Below, piece after piece: positions 8,587 to 16,628 of a DNA stretch of 34,080 nt (positions are counted from its first letter, which is position 1; the number at the start of each line of letters is the position of its first letter). The notes below the pieces were generated by a model, which had not been told where the DNA came from, searched no databases, and worked only from the letters and a program-made list of their open reading frames with translations. Origin of the DNA: UBA2883 sp050873965 (lineage in GTDB: Bacteria > Cyanobacteriota > Vampirovibrionia > Gastranaerophilales > Gastranaerophilaceae); NCBI GenBank assembly GCA_050873965.1, contig JBNMJS010000006.1, positions 1-34,080 of the forward strand. Direction: 5' to 3'. The position numbers and the translations under genes were made by a program.

Positions 8587-9009
8587 CTATATTACTTTTT
8601 CTACATACATTATAAGACTTTCATTTTTAACGATTCTTACTTCTTCTCCAACGTCAAAAGTTTCATCGTTTAATGAACGTGCTTCCCAACGTTCATCATA
8701 AATTGTTATAGCACCTGAATATTTGTTTATTGGTTGTATAACTTTTACAATTTTGTCTATATATTTATCTTGAATGCCTGTTTGTTTTGATTTGTCGTGT
8801 TTTCCTTTAATAAGAAATGGACGAAGAAAGAATAATGCTGCTAATGATAATAGAGCAAAAGCAAGTATTATTATTTCCCAATTAAAAATAAATAGTGCTA
8901 ATACTGCACTTATCAATGCTGCAACAGCAAAATTTAAGAAAAACATTGCAGGCATGAATATCTCTAATACTAAAAACAGAATAGATACCATTAACATTAT
9001 TTGCCACAT
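8587..9009 (-). CDS. NfeD family membrane protein
   Basis: This is a short-form NfeD partner of the adjacent SPFH protein. Three hydrophobic segments occupy roughly residues 1-70, followed by a soluble OB-fold-like C-terminal domain with the typical pattern YSGAITIYDERWEARS. The ATG at 9009 is chosen, giving 140 residues, because AGGGG lies 8 bases upstream; the longer frame starting with TTG at 9030 would run through that ribosome site. The gene is first in a two-gene operon, 9 bases before the SPFH start. Confidence 0.88.
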   Translation of the reverse strand: MWQIMLMVSILFLVLEIFMPAMFFLNFAVAALISAVLALFIFNWEIIILAFALLSLAALFFLRPFLIKGKHDKSKQTGIQDKYIDKIVKVIQPINKYSGAITIYDERWEARSLNDETFDVGEEVRIVKNESLIMYVEKVI

Positions 9010-9048
9010 AACACAAACCCCTAAATACAATATTGGTAATACTTTTAA

Positions 9049-9081
9049 AAGTATGTATCCTAATATTTAGGATACATACTT
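9049..9081 (-). terminator. Long palindrome, probable terminator of the DUF1858 gene
   Basis: Two perfect 15-base arms (9049-9063, 9067-9081) surround a 3-base centre. On the minus strand the stem is followed by only a short run of T, so termination may be imperfect and the nfeD/SPFH pair could receive read-through. The symmetry would also suit a protein-binding site upstream of nfeD. Confidence 0.65.
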
Positions 9082-9102
9082 ATTATAAATCATTTTGAAA
9101 AA

Positions 9103-9306
9103 TTATTTATTGATAGCTTCGTTAATATCTTTAACCATTTCATCTGGATCAAAACCGTGAACTTTAGCACCAGCTTCAAGGTTTTCAAAACGAGCTGCAG
9201 CACAACCTAAACAACCTAAACCGTATTTAGCGAAGATTTCAATACTTTCAGGATATTGTTGTGCAATATCTAATATACCCATTTCTTTTGTAACTTTCTT
9301 TTCCAT
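9103..9306 (-). CDS. DUF1858 redox-disulfide protein
   Basis: This 67-residue protein belongs to the DUF1858 / hybrid-cluster-protein-associated redox disulfide family. The diagnostic feature is the CxxC pair Cys32-Cys35 in GLGCLGCAAA, followed by the FENLEAGAKVHG helix. Proteins of this type occur in anaerobes beside hybrid cluster proteins and are thought to handle redox or metal chemistry in the cytoplasm. I chose the ATG at 9306 because AAGGAG lies at proper spacing before it; an upstream in-frame extension runs through this site. No hybrid cluster protein gene is present nearby. Confidence 0.88.
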   Translation of the reverse strand: MEKKVTKEMGILDIAQQYPESIEIFAKYGLGCLGCAAARFENLEAGAKVHGFDPDEMVKDINEAINK

Positions 9307-9380
9307 TTTTTGACTCCTTATGTTGACTTTTCCAAAAATATTCTTAAATAAATTATATAACAAAATGAGAGGTTTGAACA

Positions 9381-9545
9381 ATGGATTTTATTAAAAAGTT
9401 ATTTAAGAACGATTCAACTGTCGTTGGTTTATGTGATTTGAAAAGACGTCAAGCAGTTAATTCTTTTAATTTTGCAAAACAGTACAATTTTAGTCAACCA
9501 TTTTCTGCTAATACAGAAAATAGATATGCTTATGCTAAGTTCTAA
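9381..9545 (+). CDS. Small unrecognised basic protein (54 aa)
   Basis: A 54-codon frame starts at the ATG at 9381 with AGAGGT about 8 bases upstream. The peptide starts MDFIKKLFKNDS and has a basic centre (LKRRQAV) and an aromatic, Asn-rich end (ENRYAYAKF). It has no membrane segment. It is transcribed divergently from the DUF1858 gene, with a possible TTGACT -35 at 9323. A structured region with a terminator-like end follows immediately. I do not recognise a family; the ribosome site and clean ending make a real gene more likely than not. Confidence 0.55.
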   Translation: MDFIKKLFKNDSTVVGLCDLKRRQAVNSFNFAKQYNFSQPFSANTENRYAYAKF

Positions 9546-9561
9546 TCCTTATAAATATACA

Positions 9562-9650
9562 AAGCAGACAAGCCCTGAAGATGGTTAATTGTGAATAGGT
9601 TGAAAAACTAATATATTGGAAAAAGTCAACGTGTTTGTCTGCTTTTCCTT
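9562..9650 (+). ncRNA. Candidate structured RNA or 3' UTR element
   Basis: Terminal arms of 10 bases (9562-9571 and 9635-9644) enclose about 63 bases and are followed by a T-rich tail (TTTTCC), like an intrinsic terminator with a folded insert. Inside, GTTGA pairs with TCAAC and an inner CTAAT pairs with ATTGG across two A-rich internal-loop strands, giving a long two-part hairpin. It matches no riboswitch or ribozyme core I know; it lacks the SRP RNA consensus and the tmRNA features. It may be an independent small RNA or the 3' end of the upstream small gene's message. Confidence 0.45.
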
Positions 9651-9692
9651 AGTATAATTATATTTATTACAATATGTTTGAGCATAAATAAA

Positions 9693-9722
9693 AACAGGCA
9701 TAATTTTTAAATTATGCCTGTT
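9693..9722 (-). terminator. Terminator for the uridine phosphorylase gene
   Basis: Perfect 14-base arms (9693-9706 and 9709-9722) lie 27 bases beyond the phosphorylase stop on the minus strand. On that strand the stem runs into a short T run. The arms are symmetric enough to act on plus-strand transcripts as well. Confidence 0.8.
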
Positions 9723-9748
9723 AATATAATAAAATGTTGTTTAATTTC

Positions 9749-10519
9749 TTAAACTTTATCGTTTGCAATCATTTTTCTAATTGCTTCAACAGCAACTTTG
9801 ATTGCTTTATCGGTATCGTGAATAACAGGATTTTCAAGTCCTTGTTTTTCTCTTTCTTGGTTTGCAACTACTAAGAATACAGAACCAACTTTTACTCTTA
9901 AATAACTACCAACAACAAATAATGCTGCTGATTCCATTTCTGACGCAAGGCAACCAAGTTTAAGCCAAGCATTCCATTTGTTGATTAATTCGTAGTTCAC
10001 AGGCATTTTTTCTGGTTCGTGTTGACCGTAGAATGAGTCTTTACACTCAACAACACCTGCGTGGTATTCAAAACCTAATTTTTTAGCAGAATCAACAAGG
10101 GCATTAACTACATCAAGGTTTGCAACTGCTGGAAATTCGATAGGTGCATATTCTTTTGTCGTTCCTTCCATACGAATTGCAGATGTCGCAACAACAACAT
10201 CACCACCTTTTACATCTATATCCATACCACCACAAGTACCAATTCTGATAAATGTGTTTGCACCTGCTTTTACAAGTTCTTCCAAGGCGATTGATGCTGA
10301 TGGACCACCAATACCTGTAGATGTAACACTTACTTTTACACCATCAAGGTAGCCTGTATAAGTTACATATTCTCTATTATCTGCAATAAGTTTTGCATCA
10401 TCAAAATATGCAGCAATTTTTTTACAACGTTTTGGATCTCCTGGCATGATTACATATTTACCAACATCTCCATTCCTTACTGCTATGTGATATTGAAGAC
10501 CTTCTTCTGCATATTTCAT
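9749..10519 (-). CDS. udp: Uridine phosphorylase
   Basis: This cytoplasmic enzyme cleaves uridine with phosphate to uracil and ribose-1-phosphate in pyrimidine salvage. The NP-I family features are visible: PGDP near residue 27 for phosphate binding, GIGGPSASIALEEL, IRIGTCGG, and the substrate-binding SEMESAALF near residue 195. At 256 residues it has the usual length. The EMES motif and overall pattern favour uridine over purine specificity, though DeoD-type activity cannot be fully excluded. AGGAG precedes the ATG. It is a single gene with its own promoter and terminator. Confidence 0.92.
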   Translation of the reverse strand: MKYAEEGLQYHIAVRNGDVGKYVIMPGDPKRCKKIAAYFDDAKLIADNREYVTYTGYLDGVKVSVTSTGIGGPSASIALEELVKAGANTFIRIGTCGGMDIDVKGGDVVVATSAIRMEGTTKEYAPIEFPAVANLDVVNALVDSAKKLGFEYHAGVVECKDSFYGQHEPEKMPVNYELINKWNAWLKLGCLASEMESAALFVVGSYLRVKVGSVFLVVANQEREKQGLENPVIHDTDKAIKVAVEAIRKMIANDKV

Positions 10520-10557
10520 AATAAACTCCTAAATAATGTGATGACCGTTAGACCATG

Positions 10558-10587
10558 ATAGTAGCACGTGAAACTATTTTCTGTCAA
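10558..10587 (-). promoter_or_regulatory. Promoter of the uridine phosphorylase gene
   Basis: Read on the minus strand, a perfect TTGACA (10582-10587) and TACTAT (10558-10563) are separated by 18 bases, and a TG one base before the -10 makes it an extended -10 promoter. The predicted leader is about 30 bases. Confidence 0.75.
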
Positions 10588-10679
10588 TAATTTGTATAAA
10601 TATATTTTTGTAAATTTTTGTTGATTTTTAGGCAAAAAAATTGATTAAGATCCGTTAAATTAAATGGAAAAGGTGTTGT

Positions 10680-11597
10680 ATGATTAATCAAGTTTTATCA
10701 AATTCTAATAATGTTTTTTTCGGAAATATTCCCCAAAATGGTAATTCATTTGTAAAAACTAATGCTATAAAGAATGATAGTTTTGAATTAAGTAAGAAAC
10801 AAGAAAATCAATCTGTGAAAAAATCTTCTTATTTAAAACCAGCTTTGATAGCGACAGGTGTTGCAATACTTGGAGCAGGTGCTTTTATTATAGGAAAAGG
10901 TAAATCTTCTGCTTTTAAGATTTCTGCTGAACAAAAGAATCAATTAAACGAAATGGTAAACAATGGTGAAGTAAAACAAGAAACTGTTGATTTTATGATA
11001 AAGATTTTGAAAGATAAAAAGATGACACCTCAAAAACTTTATAAATCTGTTTGTGAATATATGGGTATAAAGGAAGCCCCAGAATTGAATATCATAGATA
11101 TAAATCAAGGAACAATGGGTGTTTATAATCCTAATAAGGGTAATATTTCGTTCCCAGCAAAAACTGGAATTGGTACAATGTTTCATGAATTAACTCATTT
11201 TCAACAGTTCCAAAAAGTATATAGAGCGTTTGGAAAAGATGCTATGATTGATGCTCAAGTTGAAAAATTGCATAATCGTATGCAAATGAATCCTAAGTAT
11301 GCAGAACATAAATTAGGAAAACCTTTTAATGAATCAAGTGCTGAAGAAATTAGTACTCTATTAGAAAAAGAAAAAACAAGACTCAATTTTGAATTTAATG
11401 AAGACTTTTATAAAAAAGTTTCAGATGCTAATGGTGAACTTTCTCCAAAAGAGAAAGAAGAAGCAAAGGCATATTTAGAAGCGATGAAATGTCCTGACCA
11501 TAATTCTACTATAATCGAAAGAGAAGCATATCATAATGAAATCTCATTTGAGAATGAAATTTCTAAAATTAATGAAGTGTTGTTTCCGAAGAAATAG
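10680..11597 (+). CDS. Membrane-anchored HExxH zincin-like protein
   Basis: The 305-residue protein has a polar N-terminal tail with VFFGNIP (residues 12-18), one membrane segment at about 51-72, and a downstream domain with the zinc-protease signature HELTH at 169-173 (FHELTHFQQF). This suggests a metallopeptidase; a third zinc ligand may be in the Glu-rich C-terminal half, but I cannot identify it with certainty. The sequence is otherwise unfamiliar. AAAAGG precedes the ATG. There is no cleavable signal peptide, so the domain's side of the membrane is uncertain. The 'FFG' tail is shared in style with other proteins of this window. Confidence 0.75.
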   Translation: MINQVLSNSNNVFFGNIPQNGNSFVKTNAIKNDSFELSKKQENQSVKKSSYLKPALIATGVAILGAGAFIIGKGKSSAFKISAEQKNQLNEMVNNGEVKQETVDFMIKILKDKKMTPQKLYKSVCEYMGIKEAPELNIIDINQGTMGVYNPNKGNISFPAKTGIGTMFHELTHFQQFQKVYRAFGKDAMIDAQVEKLHNRMQMNPKYAEHKLGKPFNESSAEEISTLLEKEKTRLNFEFNEDFYKKVSDANGELSPKEKEEAKAYLEAMKCPDHNSTIIEREAYHNEISFENEISKINEVLFPKK

Positions 11598-11615
11598 TTA
11601 AATATTTATAGTTTT

Positions 11616-12815
11616 TTATTTGTTTATATTTACGTAGCATAGAGATGCCATTTCTTGTTTAAGTGTGTTGATTGGTATTTCAATTCGTTCTTTTGTATCT
11701 GCTGTATTTACTATTGTTGCGTATTTAGCATTCATTTTTTGTATAGAATATTCTTTGTCTGTTTTTAAATTTGTCTTTGCATAAAAACGGGCTCTTATTG
11801 GAGTCTTGTTGTTTTCTCCATTTTTAAATTTTATACTTGCAGCGTATTTTGTTGGGTTTTTTGTATATTCATTGATAAATTTATTTAGGTTTGCTTTAGC
11901 ATATATATTTTCGATATTGTCATTATTTTCAGTATTTATTTCTGGTGAATTTTCGCCAGTTAAAAGATAGTATGCTTGTTTTGTAGCAGTTGTTTTATCA
12001 GCGTTTTGATTTTCTGTTGAATCAAAAACGTAATTAGGAATGTTTTTATCAGGTGTTATATTATTGTCTTTTATGTCTTGTTTGAATTTATCTAAAGCTA
12101 ATTCAAACGCTAAAACATCGCCATCACCTTTAGAATATTTCTTTTTAAAACTGGTAACTTTACCATTCTCGTTTTCATGAGTTACGTATTGTTTAGTGGC
12201 TTCTTTAAGTTCTTTTTTGGTAATATTATACTCTCTATCTATTCCCTTAAATTTGATAGTTATGCTATTATCGTCGTTACGTTTCATAGAATTTTTAATA
12301 ATTTCTTTACCTTCATCTGTAGAAGATAAAGAATTTAATGCACTAATTAGTCCGGAATTAGAAAATTCGCCTTGTTTTATGTTAGATATTTTACCGTTTG
12401 TACGAGTATTGCTATATGTTGAATACCAATCAGCTGCATAACCAAGTGCAGCACCTGATGCAACAAGATATAATGCCTTGTTTATAACTCCATTACGAAC
12501 GTGATAACTATGACTTTGCTCAGGGTGGAGTTTTTCTACTGCTTTAATCCATTTATCAATTTGTCCAACTGCCCATTTGATAGGTGGACATTTTTGTAAA
12601 GAAGGGAATTTCTTGCCAAGTCCGTATGTTGCAGCAAAAAGAACACTTTGAAATAATCCGAAAGTACCACCAATCATTGTGGCACTTGCACGGTCTTTTT
12701 TGCCAGTATTGTTTGCTATTACAACTGCTATTTTGTCATTTTTAGTATCTTGTACTAAATTGTAGCAGTCTAGAGCAGACGGAGTATTAATACCTATTAC
12801 ATTTAAACCTAACAT
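11616..12815 (-). CDS. Calpain-like (peptidase C2) protein lacking the catalytic Cys and His
   Basis: The 399-residue protein has hydrophobic Gly/Ala segments at about 45-67 and 113-130, then a region that reads like a divergent calpain domain. Residues 148-163 (QGEFSNSGLISALNSL) match the family's QGxxGDCWLLSALNSL, but Cys is Ser154 and the GD and W positions are changed. The segments DEGKEIIKNS, KGDGDVLAFELALDKF and YYLLTGENS match later calpain blocks. The C-terminal block (about 353-382) aligns Lys354 with the catalytic His and keeps Asn370. It is probably a pseudoprotease. AAGGAA precedes the ATG. The function is unknown; homology is by eye. Confidence 0.6.
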   Translation of the reverse strand: MLGLNVIGINTPSALDCYNLVQDTKNDKIAVVIANNTGKKDRASATMIGGTFGLFQSVLFAATYGLGKKFPSLQKCPPIKWAVGQIDKWIKAVEKLHPEQSHSYHVRNGVINKALYLVASGAALGYAADWYSTYSNTRTNGKISNIKQGEFSNSGLISALNSLSSTDEGKEIIKNSMKRNDDNSITIKFKGIDREYNITKKELKEATKQYVTHENENGKVTSFKKKYSKGDGDVLAFELALDKFKQDIKDNNITPDKNIPNYVFDSTENQNADKTTATKQAYYLLTGENSPEINTENNDNIENIYAKANLNKFINEYTKNPTKYAASIKFKNGENNKTPIRARFYAKTNLKTDKEYSIQKMNAKYATIVNTADTKERIEIPINTLKQEMASLCYVNINK

Positions 12816-12896
12816 AACTATTCCTTACTTATATAAAGTAAGTTTTTGTATGAAAATTGCATGTACAATGAGTAATTGTAAACTTTTTGTATAAAT

Positions 12897-13934
12897 TTAA
12901 TCTGGAATTACTGCAATTTTTAATAATCCATCAGGTTTGTTTTTGAAAATTTCGTAACCTCGAATTATTTCACTTAATTTGATTTCTTTTGAGATTAAGA
13001 AGTCTGTATTAAGTTTGTTTTGAGAAATTAATTCTATAAGTTTTTTACAATGGATTGCATCTACGCCACCAGTTTTGAAGGTTAAATTTTTGCCGTACAT
13101 CTTTGGTAATGGTAATATTTGAGGATTTTCATACATTGCTACAATTGCAACAATGGCATTTGCTCTTGCAATTTGCCAAGCAATTTGGAATGTTTCATCA
13201 GTACCACCACATTCAATTATTCCATCTGCTCCACGATTATTTGTTTGTGATTTGATTATATTTGTATAATTTTCTTTCTCAGGATTAATAGTTAGATCTG
13301 CTAAATTATTATCTTTTGCGATTTTTAATCTTGTTTCGTCAATATCAAGAGCAATTATTTTATTCGCTCCCATAAGTTTTGCACATTGCATTGCACATAA
13401 TCCGACTGGGCCACAACCAATAATAGCAACTGTGTCATTTTGTTTGATTTCACAAAGTTCTGCGCCAAAATATCCACTTGATAAAATATCACCTACAAAT
13501 AATGCATTTTTATAACTTACGTTATCAGGCAATTTTGTTAACCCCATATCAGCATAAGGAACTCTTACATATTCTGCCTGACAGCCATCAATTTGACAGC
13601 CAAGATTCCAACCACCATTTGTACAATTGTTTATAAAACCTTTTTGGCAAAAATAACATTCACCACAAAATGTTTCACAATTAATACTTACTCTATCACC
13701 AATGTTGAAATTTTTTATATTTTCTCCAAGTTCAACTATTTCACCAACAAATTCGTGTCCTAATGTTATCCCTTTTTTAGCAATTGGTACAGCACCATTT
13801 ATTATATGTAAATCGCTTGTGCATATAGATGACATTTGAACTTTAATAATAGCATCTCGATTATGTTGTATTTGGGGTATTGGTTTTTCAATTAGTTCTA
13901 TTTTGTTTGTATCAATATATGTAAGTGTTTTCAT
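12897..13934 (-). CDS. Zinc-dependent alcohol dehydrogenase (MDR family)
   Basis: This 345-residue medium-chain dehydrogenase oxidises or reduces an alcohol/carbonyl pair with NAD(P). The catalytic zinc ligands Cys38 and His60-Glu61 are present; the structural-zinc cysteines are Cys90, Cys93, Cys96 and Cys104. The Rossmann loop GCGPVG lies near residue 173, and an acidic residue at the end of the next strand (ALDID) favours NAD. It resembles sorbitol/threonine/glutathione-independent formaldehyde dehydrogenase-like members; the substrate cannot be read from sequence. AAGGAT precedes the ATG. It appears to be a single gene and could consume aldehyde or regenerate NAD in fermentation. Confidence 0.9.
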   Translation of the reverse strand: MKTLTYIDTNKIELIEKPIPQIQHNRDAIIKVQMSSICTSDLHIINGAVPIAKKGITLGHEFVGEIVELGENIKNFNIGDRVSINCETFCGECYFCQKGFINNCTNGGWNLGCQIDGCQAEYVRVPYADMGLTKLPDNVSYKNALFVGDILSSGYFGAELCEIKQNDTVAIIGCGPVGLCAMQCAKLMGANKIIALDIDETRLKIAKDNNLADLTINPEKENYTNIIKSQTNNRGADGIIECGGTDETFQIAWQIARANAIVAIVAMYENPQILPLPKMYGKNLTFKTGGVDAIHCKKLIELISQNKLNTDFLISKEIKLSEIIRGYEIFKNKPDGLLKIAVIPD

Positions 13935-14025
13935 TGTTTATCCTTTTTAAGTTTTTATAAAAATATATTAACATTTTTTTACAAAAACGCAATTCTGAAA
14001 AATTACAGGATTTATTATTCGTGTG

Positions 14026-14937
14026 ATGAATAGTGTAGGTAGAAAAATCTCAAATTATGTAAGAACTGGTATGTTATCTTTGATGATGTGTGCGTCTTCT
14101 TGTACTCAAAAAGAAGCTCCTAATATTGTTCGTAAGGTTAGTAGTAATCCTGTTGAACAAAAAGCAGACAGTGTTGGCAAATTGTTATCTATGTTAGAAC
14201 GTGGAGATTTTCATTCTACTTATGTTTCTAAAAAAACAAAAAAAGAGATTATTAGTGTAAATGAAATTTCAAAATATATTCCAAATGATTCGGTTGGTGA
14301 ATTATTTTATCAGGTTTATGTTGGCAATGCTGATAAGGCAATAAGAAAAGCAAATAATAAAAAAGGTACACTAGTTACGGTTGGTCATGGTATTACTGGT
14401 AAAGGTTATATAGAACTTGCTGGAAATAGAAAAGCCTATGAGGGTGATTATATTTCTGCTCATTCGGTGGATAGCCTTACAAAAAATGCTATAGATACTA
14501 GACAAGATATTATAAAGAAAAACGTTACGCCAAAAATTTATAAAACATTAAAAGGATATGAAAAAGATGCAGTCTTATCATATTTATATAATGTTGGTGA
14601 AAAACTAATGAAAGATAAAGTTGATGGTAAAAAATCAATGTTTGAATATTTAGCAAATAATGAAAAAAGTAAGACTCAAGCACAATTTAGAGTTTTTTCA
14701 TCTTCTCCAAATGCTCAAACTGGTTTGGCGAAACGTAATCTTATCCAAATGATAATTTTTGGTAATGGAAAAATTTATAACCATCCTGACGCACAAAAGA
14801 ATTTTAAAAAACAATTAGCAATTATAAAAAGACACGAAAATTCAGAAAATCTTGTTAATGAAATTATTGACGTTGTAGAAAAATACGGTGTTGATGCTAA
14901 AAAGTTTAAGAAAACAAAAGAGCAAATGCAAAAATAG
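14026..14937 (+). CDS. Putative lipoprotein with a phage-type lysozyme (GH24-like) domain
   Basis: An N-terminal hydrophobic stretch ends in a lipobox-like ASSC (Cys26), suggesting a lipid-anchored periplasmic protein. The C-terminal part shows the GH24 framework: LVTVGHGITGKG near residue 118, an 'Is...vD.l...' segment, and YEKDAVLSYLYNVG near 179-192, as in phage endolysins. The usual catalytic Glu position, 15 residues before the Thr of TVGHG, is Asp here, and the Asp 6 residues before it is Lys, so activity is uncertain. The start may be ATG 14026 or GTG 14023; a TATTAT -10 ends 7 bases before the ATG and no good ribosome site is seen. Confidence 0.7.
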   Translation: MNSVGRKISNYVRTGMLSLMMCASSCTQKEAPNIVRKVSSNPVEQKADSVGKLLSMLERGDFHSTYVSKKTKKEIISVNEISKYIPNDSVGELFYQVYVGNADKAIRKANNKKGTLVTVGHGITGKGYIELAGNRKAYEGDYISAHSVDSLTKNAIDTRQDIIKKNVTPKIYKTLKGYEKDAVLSYLYNVGEKLMKDKVDGKKSMFEYLANNEKSKTQAQFRVFSSSPNAQTGLAKRNLIQMIIFGNGKIYNHPDAQKNFKKQLAIIKRHENSENLVNEIIDVVEKYGVDAKKFKKTKEQMQK

Positions 14938-15029
14938 AGTTATTGTTAATAAAACTTTAAATTTCATGCAATTTTAGATTAAAAAATTACTTTATATATA
15001 TAAGTGGTTTATTAAGTTTAGGATTTATT

Positions 15030-16550
15030 ATGGATATTAGTTTACTTAGAAATGTCGCAAGGGATTTTAATCCAGCAAAATTGTTGGAATATAAAGGTGT
15101 TTTGACTTCGCCAATTAAAGACTCAACTTTGGTAAGACAACCTGCAAAAGATTTATTTCAACATTCTTCTACATCTGCAGTAGAAACTACTAAGCAGATA
15201 GCACACTTTGTACCAATTTATTCTCCACAGGGTGCACCGTTAGGTTTAAATCCTGCTCAAAGAAAAAGTATTGCAAGTGTTGTTACTCGAAATCCTGAGG
15301 AACAAAAATTGTTGATGGATTTTGTTGAAAAAGAAACTATTCATGTAACAGATGCTGTTGAACAAGGTGTTATGAAAGCACAATTTGCAAATGTAATGAA
15401 AAATCATCCTGATATAAAACCAAATGAGGTATATATATATTCACCACATCCAAAAGGTTATGTAAAAAGTTATACAAAAAGTGGTGAAACATTCGCTAAT
15501 GCAAATGGTATTGATAAATCTCATATAGTTACAGATTTTGAAAATGTACCAGAAGGCTCAACTGTATTTATGCCAGATGATTGTTCTATAACTGGTGCAT
15601 CTATGGTATTTGATTTGCTAGAAAAATTACCACCTGATTTTAAAGGTCGAATTGTTATGGCTCCGACTGTAAAGGGTGCAGGAAATTCTCTTGCGAAAAG
15701 ACCATTAGCAGAAGATGTTTTAAATTCGTTCTCTAGTATAAATTCTAAAGGTGCTGATAGAAAATCTATTGCTGAGCAATTAAAAGGTTTAATTGCTGAT
15801 AATAAAAAAGACAATAAAGATGCGTTAGATGCATTGGTTAATGGTTCTAATTATGCTGGTGTTGATATAGAAATTGCGACAGGTTCATTGCGTGCACCTA
15901 ATTTTAGAGAAACAGAAACATTTAGGAATTTACCTAAAAGTCAACAAAGATTATTGGATTCTATGGTTACAGCAGATGGTGTAAATACAGGTTATCATGA
16001 CTCTGGTGTAATGGTGCTATTCCAAGAAAAAGGACCAAATAATAATATTGGTATAATGGATGTTGTTGGTTCTGTTATGGGTAAGAAACCAAAACCAAGT
16101 GGCGTTTTGAGTTACGCTGATACTATGGAACTTAATAGAAACGGCATGAGATGTGCATTGGCAGCTTGTCCTAAAACAAATAAGCATGGTAATTCTTCTG
16201 AATTAATATTGGAATCATTTGCAGATGGTAAAAAGACAGGTTATGTTCCATATAGTGTTAAAGAGGGTAAACCTGTTGAATTTGTAATTCAATTCGCAGA
16301 TGGTAGAACACAAAAAGTTTCATATAATGCCAAACTTGAAGATAAGTTGAAATTTGAAACAGAAAAATTGTATGGTTTTGAACCAGATGCTAGTGCTACT
16401 GATATAAAAACATTTAAGGGCTTATATAAAGATAGAACAGTAAAATCTAAATTCGGTTATAGAACAGATGTTTTAGCAATCCCTAAAGATGCTCAAATTG
16501 TTAGTGTTGATGGTCAACCATTAGAGTCAATTATGAAACTAAATTATTAA
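15030..16550 (+). CDS. Unrecognised protein with a phosphoribosyltransferase-type loop
   Basis: The 506-residue soluble protein has no signal peptide or membrane helix. Residues 178-192 read TVFMPDDCSITGASM, closely matching the PRPP-binding loop of type I phosphoribosyltransferases (hydrophobic strand, Asp-Asp, then TG[AS][ST]), followed by a helix and a second strand (RIVMAPTV). A Gly/Lys-rich segment upstream (PHPKGYVKSYTKSGE, 140-154) could belong to the same fold. The remaining C-terminal 250 residues are unfamiliar. An AGGAT site lies 8 bases before the ATG. Nucleotide or base metabolism, or a non-enzymatic PRTase-like role, are possible; I cannot assign a reaction. Confidence 0.7.
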   Translation: MDISLLRNVARDFNPAKLLEYKGVLTSPIKDSTLVRQPAKDLFQHSSTSAVETTKQIAHFVPIYSPQGAPLGLNPAQRKSIASVVTRNPEEQKLLMDFVEKETIHVTDAVEQGVMKAQFANVMKNHPDIKPNEVYIYSPHPKGYVKSYTKSGETFANANGIDKSHIVTDFENVPEGSTVFMPDDCSITGASMVFDLLEKLPPDFKGRIVMAPTVKGAGNSLAKRPLAEDVLNSFSSINSKGADRKSIAEQLKGLIADNKKDNKDALDALVNGSNYAGVDIEIATGSLRAPNFRETETFRNLPKSQQRLLDSMVTADGVNTGYHDSGVMVLFQEKGPNNNIGIMDVVGSVMGKKPKPSGVLSYADTMELNRNGMRCALAACPKTNKHGNSSELILESFADGKKTGYVPYSVKEGKPVEFVIQFADGRTQKVSYNAKLEDKLKFETEKLYGFEPDASATDIKTFKGLYKDRTVKSKFGYRTDVLAIPKDAQIVSVDGQPLESIMKLNY

Positions 16551-16628
16551 TATGATAGTTTAGTGTTAATTCTTGCTTTATAATCGTTCATAATGTAATA
16601 TGTTTTTATATTATGAGGGCGAATTGTT

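Noticed and set aside
9562..9650. SRP RNA, tmRNA, hammerhead or preQ1 riboswitch at this structured region
   Set aside because: A CTGAAGA and an AAAAACTAA segment look suggestive, but the rest of the hammerhead core, the preQ1 pairing and the SRP consensus are all missing; kept only as an unnamed RNA candidate.
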